Of a stretch of DNA of 64,000 bases, positions 11,091 through 22,570 are shown piece by piece. Within the stretch, counting starts at the first letter, position 1, and each line of letters opens with the position of its first letter. The translations under genes and the position numbers were made by a program. This DNA comes from Linderina pennispora (Eukaryota; Kickxellomycota; Kickxellomycetes; Kickxellales; Kickxellaceae), in the NCBI RefSeq assembly GCF_002104995.1, contig NW_024468249.1, positions 558,001 to 622,000 on the forward strand, given 5' to 3'. A model generated the notes under the pieces. The model was not told where the DNA came from. It made no database searches and saw nothing but the letters and a program-made list of their open reading frames with translations.

Positions 11091-14000
11091 ATGAGCGACA
11101 GCAGTATTCAACTCCCGCCATCGGACATCGGACAGCACAAGGTACGGGTCTGTATCGACCGCGGTGGCACATTCACCGACTGTGTCGGAGTGTTCCCAGT
11201 GCAGGCATCGGAGAAGCACCCGACTGGCGAGCGCACAGTGGTTATCAAGCTGCTGTCCGGAGGACCCGGCGCACTACCCGGATGCACCGCGCGAGGGAAT
11301 CCGGCGCATCCTGGAGCTGGCTACCGGGCAGCCGCATCCGCGCAGCACGCCGCTGGACACCAGCAATCTGGAGTCAATCCGCATGGGCACAACTGTGGCA
11401 ACCAACGCGCTGCTGGAGCGCAAGGGCGAGCCGTGCGCGCTTGTCATCACCAAGGGATTCCACGACCTGCTGAAGATCGGGAACCAGGCGAGGCCGCGCA
11501 TCTTCGACCTGTCGATTACCAAGCCCGATGTGCTGTACCAGGATGTGGTGGAGGTGGACGAGCGGGTGACTCTTGTCGGGTATACAATGGACCCGCGCGG
11601 AGTGCACGCCAACGTCGACCTCACCAACGCCATCGAGGGTAAATCGGGCGAGTTTGTGGAGGTACTGACGCAGCCCGATTGGGACGCTGTCCGGCAGCAG
11701 CTGCAGCAGGTGTATGACAGTGGGATCCGCAGCGTGGCCGTCTGTCCTGATGCACTCGTATACGTTTGTTGCTCACGAAGAGCAGGTGGGCCGGATCGCA
11801 AAGGAGCTCGGGTTCACCCACATCACCCTGTCGTCGTCGCTGGTGCCCATGATCAAGATCGTGCCGCGCGCACATTCAGCTACTGCCGACGCGTACCTGA
11901 CGCCTGGAATCAGACGGTACGTTGATGGGTTTGCGGGCGGGTTTGATGCAGGGTTCTCGCAGATTCGTGTGGACTTTATGCAGTCGGACGGCGGCCTTGC
12001 GCCGGTCGACCAGTTTTCGGGGCTCCAGGCCATCCTGTCTGGGCCAGCAGCAGGTGTCGTTGGGTACGCAGTTACCTCGTTCAACAAGCAGGCCAAGGTG
12101 CCGGTGATCGGATTCGACATGGGCGGGACCAGCACCGATGTGAGCAGGTTCGACGGGCGGTTCGAGCACGTCTTTGAGACGACCACGGCAGGCGTTACCA
12201 TCCAGGCGCCGCAGCTGGACATCAACACGGTGGCAGCGGGAGGAGGCTCTCGTCTGTTTTTCCGCAACGGGCTGATGATGGTAGGGCCGGAGAGTGCCGG
12301 TGCCCACCCTGGGCCAGCCTGCTACCGCAAGGGCGGGCCGCTGGCGGTCACCGACGCCAATCTGCTGCTTGGTCGGCTGCGGGCCGAGCACTTCCCCAGC
12401 ATTTTCGGCGAGACCGAGGACCAGCCGCTGGATATCGAGGCGACCCGCAGGCTGTTTGCTGAGCTGGCAACGACCATCAACGAGGAGATGCGTCGCGAGC
12501 GGCTGGCGGTGGGCCAAGACTACGAGGACAAGTCGCTGGAGGAAATCGCGGCTGGGTTCCTGAAGGTCGCCAATGAGACAATGTGCAGGCCGATCCGCGC
12601 CCTGACCGAGGCCAAGGGCCACGATGTGCAGAAGCACGTGCTGGCGTGCTTTGGCGGTGCCGGCGGCCAGCACGCATGCGCTGTCGCTGCCAACCTTGGC
12701 ATCCGCCGGGTATTTGTCCACCGGCTAGCGTCGGTTCTGTCAGGCGTACGGGCTGGGTCTAGGCTGAGGTTGTCGAATGAAGAGCAGGCGCCGGCCGCCG
12801 ACGTGTGGGGCGATAGCGCCAGGCCGGCGGTGCTACGCAGACTCGATGAGCTGACGGCTGCATGCCAGACGAAGCTGTCGGATCAGGGCTTTGCCGGAAA
12901 GCAGATCAAGATCGACCGGTTCCTCAACATGCGCTACGAAGGCACCGACACGGCGCTGATGGTCCCTGAGCCCGAGGATGGCGACTTTGTTGGCCAGTTC
13001 GAGGCCATGCATCCAGCGTGAATTCGGGTTCATCCTGCGTTCGCGCAGCATCATCGTGGATGATCTGCGTGTGCGCGGTATGGGGAGGCTGTCTGAAACC
13101 AAGTTCGGCCAAGTATACGACGAACTGCGCGACCTGCCGCTGACAGCTGTTGAGCGGTCGACGAGCCACAAGGCGTTTGTTGAGGAGGTGCCTGTGTACT
13201 TTGACGGCGGGTTCCAGCAGACGGCCATCTTCCGGCTCGACAGCCTGGTGCCCGGCGAGGTTGTCGATGGCCCGGCGATCGTGCTTGACCGCAACAGCAC
13301 AGTTCTGGTCGAACCCGAGTGGTCGGCGACCGTGACATCGGCGCAGCTGGTTCTGGAGCGCCAAGGCGACAATGCCCAGCATGCCCAGGTGTCGACTGAT
13401 CTGGACCCGATCCAGCTGTCGGTGTTTGCGCACCGCTTCATGAGCATTGCCGAGCAGATGGGCCGCACACTCGAAAAGACCAGCGTCAGCACCAACATCA
13501 AGGAGCGGCTGGATTTCTCGTGCGCGCTGTTTGACCAGCAAGGCAGCCTGGTGGCCAATGCGCCGCACATCCCTGTGCATCTGGGCTCAATGTCGCATGC
13601 GGTGCAGTTCCAGCTCAAGCGCTTTGCAGGAGATCTCTCCGAAGGCGACGTGATCATGGCCAACCATCCGCAGGCCGGCGGGTCTCACCTGCCGGACATC
13701 ACCCTGATTACGCCTGTGTTCAAGGACGGAGAGATTATATTCTTCGTGGCCTCCCGCGGCCACCATGCCGACATTGGCGGGATCTCGCCGGGAAGCATGC
13801 CGCCGACCTCCAAGGAGCTGTTCCAGGAAGGCGCCAGCATCATGGGCATGAAGATTGTCAAGGGGGGCGAGTTCCAGGAGGCCGAGGTGGTCCGTGTTTT
13901 GCTCGAGGAACCAGCCAAGCACCCTGGATGCAGCGGCACGCGCAACCTGAAGGACGTGGTGTCGGACCTCAAGGCGCAGATTGCCGCCAACCACCGCGGA

Positions 14001-14996
14001 ATCACCCTGGTGCACCATCTGTGTGCCGAGTACGGACTGCAGGTCGTGCAGGCGTATATGGCCCACATCCAGCGCACTGCTGAGCTGGCGGTCCGCTCCC
14101 TTCTGCGCGAGACCCGCGCCTCCCGGGGATCCGGAAAGCTGTCTGGCAGCGACTTCATGGACGATGGCAGCCAGATTGTGCTCAATGTCGAGATCTCCGA
14201 GGACGGCAGCGCGGTGTTTGACTTTACTGGGACGTCGCCGGAAGTCTACGGCAACACAAATGCTCCACCGTCAGTCACCTACAGCGCCATCATCTACTGC
14301 CTGCGCTGCATGGTGCAGAGCGAGCTGCCGCTCAACCAGGGGTGCCTGGCGCCCGTCACGGTCATTATTCCCGATGGCTCGCTGCTGTCGCCATCCGAGA
14401 CTGCGGCTGTTGTCGGCGGCAATGTGCTGACGTCGCAGCGTCTGTGCGATGTCATTCTGTCGGCGTTCGGTGCTGCCGCGGCCTCTCAGGGCTGCATGAA
14501 CAATCTGACATTCGGCGTGCCTGTCGTTGAGGAAAACGGCCAGCGCCTGGAAGGCTGGGGGTACTACGAGACCATCGCCGGCGGTCATGGCGCCGGTCCC
14601 TCATGGAGCGGACAGAGCGGCGTACACACCCACATGACCAATACACGGATCACCGACCCCGAGATCCTCGAGCGCCGGTACCCAGTCATCCTGCACCAGT
14701 TCTCGCTGCGGGCCGGCACAGGCGGCCAGGGGAAGCACCCGGGCGGCGATGGATGTGTGCGCGATCTCGAGTTCCTGGAGCCCATGAGCGTGTCTCTGCT
14801 GACTGAGCGCCGCGTGTTTGCGCCGCCGGGCCTCAATGGCGGCGGTAATGGCGTCCGCGGCATGAATCTGTGGAAGCGCAAGGGAGAGAGCGGCCTGAAG
14901 GAGCTGAACATGGGCGGAAAGAACACTGTGTTTGTCAAGCCGGGAGACCATATTGTCGTGCTCTCCCCTGGCGGTGGTGGCTACGGGGGCATCTGA
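11091..14996 (+). CDS. OXP1: 5-oxoprolinase (ATP-hydrolysing; HyuA-HyuB fusion), three apparent +1 frameshifts
   Basis: The enzyme opens 5-oxoproline to glutamate with ATP in the cytosolic gamma-glutamyl/glutathione cycle. The N-terminal HyuA-type ATPase half begins with [15 protein letters not shown] and contains [31 protein letters not shown] and [14 protein letters not shown]. The HyuB half starts near [16 protein letters not shown] and ends with the glycine-rich [10 protein letters not shown]. Four consecutive frames must be joined, each one base ahead of the last. The breaks are near 11260 (an extra G after TCC), 11749 (an extra C after TGT) and 13013 (an extra C after CAT). Removing one base at each gives about 1300 residues, the normal length, with uninterrupted family motifs. 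As written, the longest single frame (12978-14996) covers only the C-terminal half. The gene converges on RECQL with 54 bp between stops. Confidence 0.9.
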
Positions 14997-15050
14997 TGCT
15001 CAGTACTAGCGCTTTGAATGCCTTTCGAATACATAATTAATGCAATACGA

Positions 15051-17088
15051 CTACTCGTCATCGTCATTTGACACCCGGGTCTTGTCGCCAAACTCCCGTG
15101 GCAGCTTGCCCGCAACAAACTCGAAACTGAACGGCCCGACCCCACCGGTTTGGTCTACTCTTCGCCCAACCATGTGCCGGTACTCGCTGGAGATGTCGAG
15201 ATATGCGTTTGTCGAATACGCCGTGTGGCTAAACTTTTCTGTCAAGACGCCCATGTCGACCAGCCTGCTGATAATATACCCGCAGTCGTCTGGAAGCATC
15301 GGAAACAGCTGTGCCTGGTTATTCTCTCGCAGCTCGGCGACGCCAGGGACCTTGTCCAGAGCATACCCACGCCAGTACTTGAACAGCTTTGCCAATGTCA
15401 GACGCTCGTCGCCAGCAGCAGCTATCAGGTTGACTAGTGAAATGACCCTGCTAGTGCAGTCCACATTTACAATCTGCGGCATCTGGCGGCAGAAATCGCA
15501 CACACCGCATGCGCCAATGTCCCCAGCCTCCCCTCCAACATTGCCCTCAAGCAGATACGACTGCAGGACACTCTTGCGGCACCGGTGTCGGCACTCGGCG
15601 TAGCTGACCATGGCCCTGGCCTTTTGCAATCCCTCCACCGACTGGTCGTCGAATCCCCAGCCGGCAAGCTTGGCCGAATCCATCGAGCGGTAAAACAAAA
15701 CGCAGTCCGCCGGCCCACCGTCCCTGCCCGCCCGGCCCGACTCCTGGTAGTAGTTCTCCAGTGTCTTTGGCGCCGTAAAGTGGGCGACAAACCGCACGTC
15801 CAGCGAGTTTATGCCCATTCCGAATGCATTGGTCGCCACAATAACCTGCATTGTGCCGGCTCGCCACATGTTGTGCAGCTGCTCTTTCTTGTCCCGCTCC
15901 AGCGCGCCATAGTACAGCCCGGCGGAGAACCGTCTGGTTTCGTTGTCGTTCAGCAGCACGGCGATCTCGTATGCGTCGTTGCGAGTCGCGCAGTACACGA
16001 TTCCGCGGTCGGTTGCGTGGTGCTCGACAATCCACTGCAGAAGCTGCATCTTCTGCTTGGCCTGGTTGTCCTTTTTACGCACAACGCTGTATCTCAGGTT
16101 CGCCCGCCATAGCGGTGCCGTATAGACAATGGCGCTGGGCCGGTTGTGGCCGCCCTCAATGCCCAGGATCTTGCGCACGCTGTCCAGCACCCGCGGCGGG
16201 CAAGTCGCCGAGAGTGCCATCAGGGGCACATCCGGGAACATGTATTTCAGCATGCCGAGCTTGTGGTAGTCGGGCCGGAAATCGTTGCCGTACTCTGACG
16301 CGCAGTGGCACTCGTCAATGACAATGCGCGACAGCTTGCCTGCCGCATAGACCTTCTCGAGCTGCGCCAGCAGCTGCTTGCCAGAGACGATCTTCTCGGG
16401 CGCCACATACAGCAGCCGCAGACCGTCGGGAACCGGTGCGTCGGGATCGGTCAGAATCCCGTCCATAGGCACGCCCCGCTGCCGCCTAGTCTTTGGAATG
16501 TACGCTCTGATCTTGGCCCTGATTTCAACTGCATTGCGCGACTCGGACGTGAATGCCTCGGCATCAATCCCCAGCTCCCCGAGCTGCATGACTTGGTCGT
16601 CCATCAATGCAATCAGCGGCGATACAACCAAGGTCAGCCCCTCCGTCATCAGCGCCGGCAGCTGGTAGCACAGCGACTTGCCACCGCCTGTCGGCATAAT
16701 CACCACCTCGTCGCGATTATCCAGTGTCGCGTTGATCACAGCCTCCTGGTTGCCGCGGAACCCATTGATATTGAATACGCTGCGCAAGGAGCGCGTGGAC
16801 GCGGTCCGACCACGGCCACGAGCTGCCCTCGTACCCGGCCTTCAGCTTCTCGTTGTGGTGCTGCTGGACATTGCGCGCCTCGTCGTCAATCTTCCCATCA
16901 ATGGCCGCGATCTGCTGAAGAACACGCCGCTTCTGGTGCTGCAGACGCGCTATCTGCGTGTCGAGCTCCGAGAGCTTGTCGGCCAGCGCTTGGCGTTGTG
17001 CTGCGAGCTCTGTTTTCGGCCGCTTTGCCGGCACTATCTCTACAAAGTCATTGTCGTCGCTGTCAGAAATGTACAGCGGCTCGGCCAT
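15051..17088 (-). CDS. RECQL: RecQ-family DNA helicase (RECQL/RECQ1-like), one apparent +1 frameshift
   Basis: A superfamily-2 3'-5' DNA helicase acting in nuclear replication and repair. The N-terminus (from ATG 17088, MAEPLYISDSDDND) carries an acidic SIM-like patch and a coiled coil (LSELDTQIARLQHQKRRVLQQ). The RECQ1-type entry segment YEGSSWPWSDRVHALL comes next. The frame then shifts by +1 at about 16786 (an extra T in CTCCTT) into motif 0 and Walker A (MPTGGGKSLCYQLPAL). Later motifs are DEXH-type DECHCASEYG, SATCPP, motif VI QESGRAGRDG, the RecQ zinc ligands (CRHRC ... CGVCDFC) and a winged helix. The total is about 678 residues, close to human RECQL. An upstream ATG at 17145 is possible but adds an atypical aromatic leader. 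It is divergent from RCC1L across a 243-bp promoter. Confidence 0.9.
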
Positions 17089-17331
17089 TTCACCACAAAA
17101 ATAAAAAAGGAGGAAGGTATGGTGGGAGGGGGAGCTGGGAGACACTGAGGGGTTTAGGACTGTCCTGCGACTCGTCCTTGACTCTCGCGGCTCCCTGCGG
17201 TTCGCCTGAGCCGATCTGTGAGCTGTGTTCCCCGCTCAGAAATTGCCTCAGTACCCTTGGCTTGCCTGCCCCTTTCTCCCCCTCGTTCGACCTCCTCCTT
17301 CGCCTGCACTTCTTTATCATCTATTGTTGTC

Positions 17332-18603
17332 ATGCGGTCCTTGTTCGCCCATGGTCTGTGCCAGCGCATGATCCCCCGCAATGCTGGAACGCGGCCCTAC
17401 TCATCAGTGACTGCATGGGGCGCATATGTTCGCCAGTTCACTGCTACTGCCCCGCCTGCCGATCTGCCTGGCGCCGAAGCCCACGCACAGCTGACTCCGG
17501 CCCAGCTGTCGCTTTCGCAGCTGTTTGGAAAGGACGCCGATGCGCTATCGATCAGCGCTATGGGTGCGGGTGTCCGCCACGCGCTTGTTGCTGCCACTGC
17601 TGATGATAAGACCGATATTGTTGGGTTTGGACTGAACCGGTGCAGCCAGCTAGGCCAAAGTACCGGCGACCAGACAGATGCAGTCCGACGGTATGCTGTC
17701 ACTGGCAAGGTTGTGCAGATGGCGTGCGGGCGCGAGCACTCGGCCATGATTGTCGAGCAGAAAGGCGGCTCGCGGCAGGTACTCGTATGCGGCAGCAACT
17801 CGTTCGGCCAGCTGGGACTGCCCAGGGCTGAGGCTGATCCGCCAGCCCTCCAGCACTCGCAGCTCTGCAACCTCGCAGCCCTGGACGGCGTCCTGGAATC
17901 CGGGGAATTGCCGGCCAAGGTGCAGTGCGGGCTGGACCATACGCTGATCCTGACAACGGCCGGCCGCGTGTTTGCCATGGGCTGGGGCGCCGACGGGCAG
18001 CTGGGCAAAGGCCCCGGATCCACTGCCGACCACTGCACGCCTACCCTGGTGTTTGGCTTAGAGTCGTCGCCGATATCCGATATCTCATCGTCGACCGACT
18101 TCACGCTGGCAGTGTCTGCCGACCGCAGGCTGTTTTACTGGGGCAATGCTGAGTACGGGCAGTGCATGACGGGCGAGAAAATCGACCGCGTGCTGGCTCC
18201 CATCGAGGTGCCGTTCGCCTCGCCTATTGCTGGAATTGCTGCCGGCGGCGCACATAGCCTGGTGCTGGACACGCTTGGCCGTGTCCATACGTGCGGGTAC
18301 GGTGCACTGGGCCTGGGGCCGGAGATTATTTCTGTGCTCCAGCCAACCGTTGTCGAGGGTGTCAAGGATATTACGCATGTTTGGGCTTCAACCGATCGCT
18401 GCCTGGCTTTGGACGACCGGCTCCAGGTATTCTCATGGGGGCTCGGTAATTCTGCCGGCAGGCTGGGTGCGGGCCACGGCGCGGAGAATGTCTTTGAGCC
18501 GCAGAGACTGGACAGTATTGGCGCCTCTGCAATTGACCCAGACCTGGTCGCAGTGGGCAACGACATTGCTCTGCTGGCCACCAACAACCCGACAGCTGCG
18601 TAG
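17332..18603 (+). CDS. RCC1L: RCC1-repeat protein, probably mitochondrial (RCC1L/WBSCR16-like)
   Basis: An intact frame of about 423 residues from the ATG at 17332; an ATG at 17218 in the same frame would add a Ser/Pro/Cys-rich leader. Starting at 17332 gives MRSLFAHGLCQRMIPRNAG, a plausible mitochondrial presequence. The rest is a series of RCC1 beta-propeller blades with typical WGxGxxGQLG elements: FGLNRCSQLGQ, CGSNSFGQLGL, MGWGADGQLGK, WGNAEYGQC, CGYGALGLG and WGLGNSAGRLGAGHG. Each is paired with GxxHSL-type strands (CGREHSAM, CGLDHTLIL, GGAHSLVL). Animal RCC1L proteins are mitochondrial and help ribosome assembly and GTPase exchange; that role here is inferred. It converges on DUO1. Confidence 0.8.
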   Translation: MRSLFAHGLCQRMIPRNAGTRPYSSVTAWGAYVRQFTATAPPADLPGAEAHAQLTPAQLSLSQLFGKDADALSISAMGAGVRHALVAATADDKTDIVGFGLNRCSQLGQSTGDQTDAVRRYAVTGKVVQMACGREHSAMIVEQKGGSRQVLVCGSNSFGQLGLPRAEADPPALQHSQLCNLAALDGVLESGELPAKVQCGLDHTLILTTAGRVFAMGWGADGQLGKGPGSTADHCTPTLVFGLESSPISDISSSTDFTLAVSADRRLFYWGNAEYGQCMTGEKIDRVLAPIEVPFASPIAGIAAGGAHSLVLDTLGRVHTCGYGALGLGPEIISVLQPTVVEGVKDITHVWASTDRCLALDDRLQVFSWGLGNSAGRLGAGHGAENVFEPQRLDSIGASAIDPDLVAVGNDIALLATNNPTAA

Positions 18604-18709
18604 TCACACATTCACTAGACACTACCATAGCCACAAAAGCTTTCCAACTGTACTTCATAAGCGAAGAGAATATACACAAGCGCATGTCTATATCACGAAA
18701 AAGATATGC

Positions 18710-19375
18710 CTACTTTGGTGGCTGGATCCGGCTCCGCACGTCCGAGGGCAAGGCGCGCCCACGCACGCCTCTGCTGAGGCCACGCCCACGCACCCGTCCA
18801 CGTCCGCTCGCAACACCTCCACCCCTGCCAATCCTGCTACCAGCACCTGTGCCGGCTGGCCGTGGCAGGCCGCGGCTTCCTGGCCGAATCCCCGCATGCA
18901 CAGGCGGCCGTCTTGGGTTCTGCTGGTGGCTCGCAAGAGCCTCTGCTCTCCGCCTCTTCCTCTCCAGCTCCTCGGCAGCCTCCTTCTCCCGGCGCTCGGC
19001 CTCCTCCCGCTCCCTCCGCTTCTCCTCCTCCTGGCGCTCAAGGTCACGCTGCGCCAGCTCCGCCAGCTTTTCTGTGTCCTTGCTGCCGCCCTGCCATGCG
19101 TCATTTGCCAGGAACGACAGGTTGTGCGAGGTCTGCGACAGTATGCGCACCCAGGCGTCCAGAAGCTGCGTGGTCTGGCCCACATTGCTGTTGAAGTACT
19201 TTAGCTGGTGCTGTACGTTCTCGAGGCCCTGGTTCATTTTGCTGAGCGCGCGACGCACACTGCGCAGTTCTTCTAATTCGGCATCGGCTGGTTCGCTGGT
19301 GGCAGAGCGCGGCGTTGTTATCGCATTGTCTTCCACGTAGCTTTCGTCAAGAATGCTGTCGTTGGCCGTGCTCAT
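18710..19375 (-). CDS. DUO1: DASH/DAM1 complex subunit Duo1
   Basis: A fungal kinetochore-microtubule ring component. The Duo1 core spans about residues 30-95 from ATG 19375: LEELRSVRRALSKMNQGLENVQHQL, then NVGQTTQLLDAWVRILSQTSH. It ends with the diagnostic 'LLDxWxxILSQT' signature. A long charged coiled coil follows (ERQEEEKRREREEAERREKEAAEELERKRRR), then an Arg/Gly/Pro-rich basic tail (GRGGGVASGRGRVRGRGLSRGVRGR) that could contact microtubules or nucleic acid. An in-frame ATG at 19405 would add ten residues; I prefer 19375 (MSTANDSILDESY), which resembles other Duo1 starts. About 221 residues. It is divergent from TAF13 across 386 bp. The DASH complex is fungal, which anchors the taxonomy. 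Confidence 0.85.
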   Translation of the reverse strand: MSTANDSILDESYVEDNAITTPRSATSEPADAELEELRSVRRALSKMNQGLENVQHQLKYFNSNVGQTTQLLDAWVRILSQTSHNLSFLANDAWQGGSKDTEKLAELAQRDLERQEEEKRREREEAERREKEAAEELERKRRRAEALASHQQNPRRPPVHAGIRPGSRGLPRPAGTGAGSRIGRGGGVASGRGRVRGRGLSRGVRGRALPSDVRSRIQPPK

Positions 19376-19761
19376 TTGCCTGGTGAATGCGAAGAGATTA
19401 GACAAAAGTAAGAAGCGAAAAGATTTTTTTTAGGAAGAGAAAAGGCGCCAATCCAGGTCGTGCCCAAAAACACGAGCATTTTGGTATCATTGAGAGCGCG
19501 TTCACAGACCCACCCGCGCAGACCACCACACGAGCGACGCGTTGACGGATGGCCAAGCCCGCGCACACCGTGCATGCCTTCACTCGCCTGCAATAGCCTG
19601 TGACACTGGCACAGTAGCTGCATTCAGAATCCATCACTGTTTGCACCCAAAAGTGAGCAGCCCGCGTGTCTAGGGTATATGTTCTAAACACTTTCTATCT
19701 AATATGCGCATGTCAATAAACATACCGCACATTTACATACCCATCACTTTACTTTTCAGGC

Positions 19762-20076
19762 ATGGAGGGACATGTGGATCTCACGTCAAAGCAGTTCCAG
19801 CGGCACAAGCTATTTGGCAAGGAACTGCCCCTGCTCATGTACGGATTCGGCGACGTTATTTCGCCGCTCCCTGAAAGCGTCAACGTCCTGGAAGACATCT
19901 TGGTTGACTACATCAACGACACATGCATCCAGGCAGCAAAGGCTGCTGGTAAGCGCGGACGGGTGACTGTCGAGGACTTTAAGTTTGCACTGCGCAAGGA
20001 TCCGAAGAAGCTGGCCAGAGTGGAGGAGCTCATCGCTATGAATAAGGAGATTGAGACCGCGCGCTCGCTGTTCTAG
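19762..20076 (+). CDS. TAF13: TFIID subunit TAF13
   Basis: An intact 104-residue histone-fold protein: LFGKELPLLMYGFGDVISPLPESVNVLEDILVDYINDTCIQAA, then GRVTVEDFKFALRKDPKKLARVEELI. The short Met-Tyr-Gly-Phe-Gly-Asp segment and the RVxVEDFxFALRKDPxK segment are diagnostic of TAF13, which pairs with TAF11 in TFIID. The ATG at 19762 is the only sensible start, and the length is normal. The protein ends in MNKEIETARSLF. It shares a bidirectional promoter region with DUO1. Confidence 0.95.
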   Translation: MEGHVDLTSKQFQRHKLFGKELPLLMYGFGDVISPLPESVNVLEDILVDYINDTCIQAAKAAGKRGRVTVEDFKFALRKDPKKLARVEELIAMNKEIETARSLF

Positions 20077-22031
20077 AGACACTATACTATGGGATACTTT
20101 TATACACTACCCCTGCGAAACACCGAAGGCTGGAGGTGAAGTACCATATCCACTGTAAAAATACCTATCTAGTCGTCTTCACCCGGAATAAATCGCGTCT
20201 ATATGTAGTGGGCGCTTAATGTCTTGGCCCGATATTTTACAGGCTGGTAGTGGGCGAAGGCTACGAGTAGGCTTCAGGCACAAAAGCGTGCTTCTGCTTT
20301 TTGGGTCTCTGTCTCTGGACTACAAGCCTGTCCTTGGTGGCCGAAGTATCATTCGCCAGCATTAAAGACAGTAAGCTATTTCAGTTGACATGGGGCTCAC
20401 AGCCGCAAACATCTCGCTCTGCATGGCAAGTACGAACGATCATTTTCAAAAGGCATCTGCCAGCTTTTTCTTTCAGGTTGGATTTGAGCATCGGCCGAAC
20501 CCCCTTGACAGGAGCTGCAATCAATGATCCGCCGTTTGTCCAAGCCTGCCAGATACGTGCAGCCACGCAAGCCGTAGCGTACACTACTCGTCGCACTGCT
20601 ACCTCGCACGCGTGGAAAATGCCTGATCCCTCCTCACAGGGCTCCTAGGCCCTTAGCCACAAGCGAGATTCCCTGCGGAGACCCAAGTTTCTAATTCTTG
20701 GCAGCTCATAGTGCAATGGCCTTCAGAGCGAGCTGCTGTCTCGAGAATATCTGCCCTCCTCCCCAAACCTGTGCCCAGATGCTTCGCCACATTGGAGCAA
20801 CCGACAGTACATAGGCAACGTTATTAATAGCTGTTTAATGAGCGTGGCCGCCACTTGCTGCCCAAAAACGAAATACAGGATACACGGCGCCTTGGGGAGA
20901 GACAGATGGGACAATTCCAGATAGTTGCATGCTTTCTGGATATCCACGGCAGGCAACAGTGCCGAATCTACCTCCGATACCTTCGAGTCTAATTTATGAA
21001 ATTGGCATTGAACAGCACCGTGGGTCAGCCAGCCACCTTGTTTAGCACACTCATGAACGTACACATTCGGCATGTCTCCTGAAGGTTAGGGGGAAAACAA
21101 TATCCACCGCAGTTCCGCTGACGATCTACAAGCCAGCACAGATCTCACTCATTGCCAAGACGGTCATTATTGGCACTTTTTTAGCTTTCGGTACTGGAGA
21201 CGCTGACAGAGCACCTCCACCCTGGACCACACACGTCCTGGTATTCAGGCAGATAGGTCGGGATTGCTACTCTTCCTAGGGCAGCCATGTCGAGTATAAA
21301 ATGAGCCGAACACCAGGTCCAGTTAAACAGGATTTCAACTTCTCTTTTTTCGTTGCTTCAATACACCATATCCACTGTCACATCGGCCAAGTGCCTTTCA
21401 TAGGTACCAGCCCTGCATTTCTATTTTGTATTTATTCAACAAGTGCATATTGTATATACATACCCAATTCCTCTCATATTTGTATCGATTTGAGTTTCGT
21501 CAGCAGTACTATTAGTTCACTGCAGCAAACATACAGGTGGCTTAATGCAGGTACGTATGAGAAGATTTGTTCGGTAAATATGAAACTCGTACTAGAAAAC
21601 TATAATACGAAATGCTCCAGCACACTCGTACTATTTGCAGTTGCTCCGCGTTGTCCCTCGCTGTAGTATTATTGACAGGTATCTCCAGCTATGTAGTTTA
21701 TGCCGGTAATGCTTGCTCATTCGGCTATTATATTTGCCTGCCTTTTAACAACAGGAACATGGGAGAGGCTGAGAGGAGGAAATTGCATGCATCATGCCAT
21801 CGTCGGCGTTTTTTGGTGCCCAATCCACGGGTACATAGTCAAATGCGAAACAGCTCTCATGCTCGGAAATATTTGATGCAACACAGATGTATCAGGACCT
21901 CCACAAACTAGAAGATACATACATTTAGCGGCGGTACTTATAGTCGGACTACCTTGTCGTTATGAGAAACATTTATTTCTTGAACCACAAGTAGAAACCA
22001 GATTACTCTTTACAGCTATCAAAAATCGACC
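20077..22031. other. Intergenic region opening the AT-rich accessory island
   Basis: About 2 kb without a supported gene. Base composition becomes clearly AT-richer from about 21.3 kb. The open frame at 21301-21666 follows a TATAAAA at 21295 but encodes a Cys/Ser/Ile-rich string without a domain, which I regard as chance. No tRNA or repeat was recognised. Confidence 0.55.
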
Positions 22032-22375
22032 ATGCGTGCAATCATATATATCTTGGCAATTTTCTGTGCTACACTCGCTTTTGCTGGCCTAGTTCGTCGT
22101 GCGCCAGTTGACATGTCTACAGATGACTTCCTCGCAACCGAACCCCCTCTTGTCTCGCTGCAGGCTATTTTATGGGGGTCATTCAGCTTTCTCGGGTGGT
22201 CGACAACGGCGACAATGGCGATAGCGATGATACTGATACATTTAGCATTATTGAGAATACGGAAACTGCCCCATTCTCTGAGAGCACTTCCGCGACTATA
22301 GTTACAGTCACAGCAACTATTACCACTACATCTACAATCACTACAACGTCGCAAAAGACACCACCACTCACATAA
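22032..22375 (+). pseudogene. Small secreted Thr/Ser-rich protein gene, frame interrupted
   Basis: The first frame starts with a clear signal peptide (MRAIIYILAIFCATLAFAGL) followed by VRRAPVDMSTDDFLATEPP. It then loses coding character near 22165. The frame one base back (equivalent to a lost base at about 22165-22180) continues VIQLSRVVDNGDNGDSDDTDTF and ends in a Thr/Val/Ser repeat tail (SATIVTVTATITTTSTITTTS) typical of O-glycosylated fungal secreted proteins, with a stop at 22373-22375. The two halves probably belong to one small secreted protein of roughly 114 residues. It is either broken or affected by a sequence error; a short intron cannot be excluded. Function is unknown. It lies just outside the 41-bp direct repeat of the island. 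Confidence 0.4.
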
Positions 22376-22529
22376 TCATCATTACCATCACCACAATACT
22401 GGCGATCGATCTGGCCAAGTCAAGAATAGCCATTAAGATCAACCTTTGGAGGATGCTTCACCAAATACTGATGTCGCTTTTGTCATCCATATTCCATCTG
22501 CTGCACATGCATCTCCATCAGGTGCACGC

Positions 22530-22570
22530 TAACTATACCAATTCCATGGCTGAAACGCAGTTAGGCGATT
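22530..22570 (+). repeat. 41-bp direct repeat, left copy
   Basis: This segment (containing caattccatggctgaaac) recurs at 26086-26126 in the same orientation, with 36 of 41 positions identical and all five differences transitions. The pair brackets the deleted Helitron-like element and the kinase-like gene. Confidence 0.7.

Noticed and set aside
11876-12721. 281-codon minus-strand frame
   Set aside because: Antisense shadow of 5-oxoprolinase; no independent domain.
11260-13013. Short introns as the cause of the 5-oxoprolinase frame changes
   Set aside because: Coding homology is continuous across each site and only one base is in excess; there is no room for GT..AG introns.
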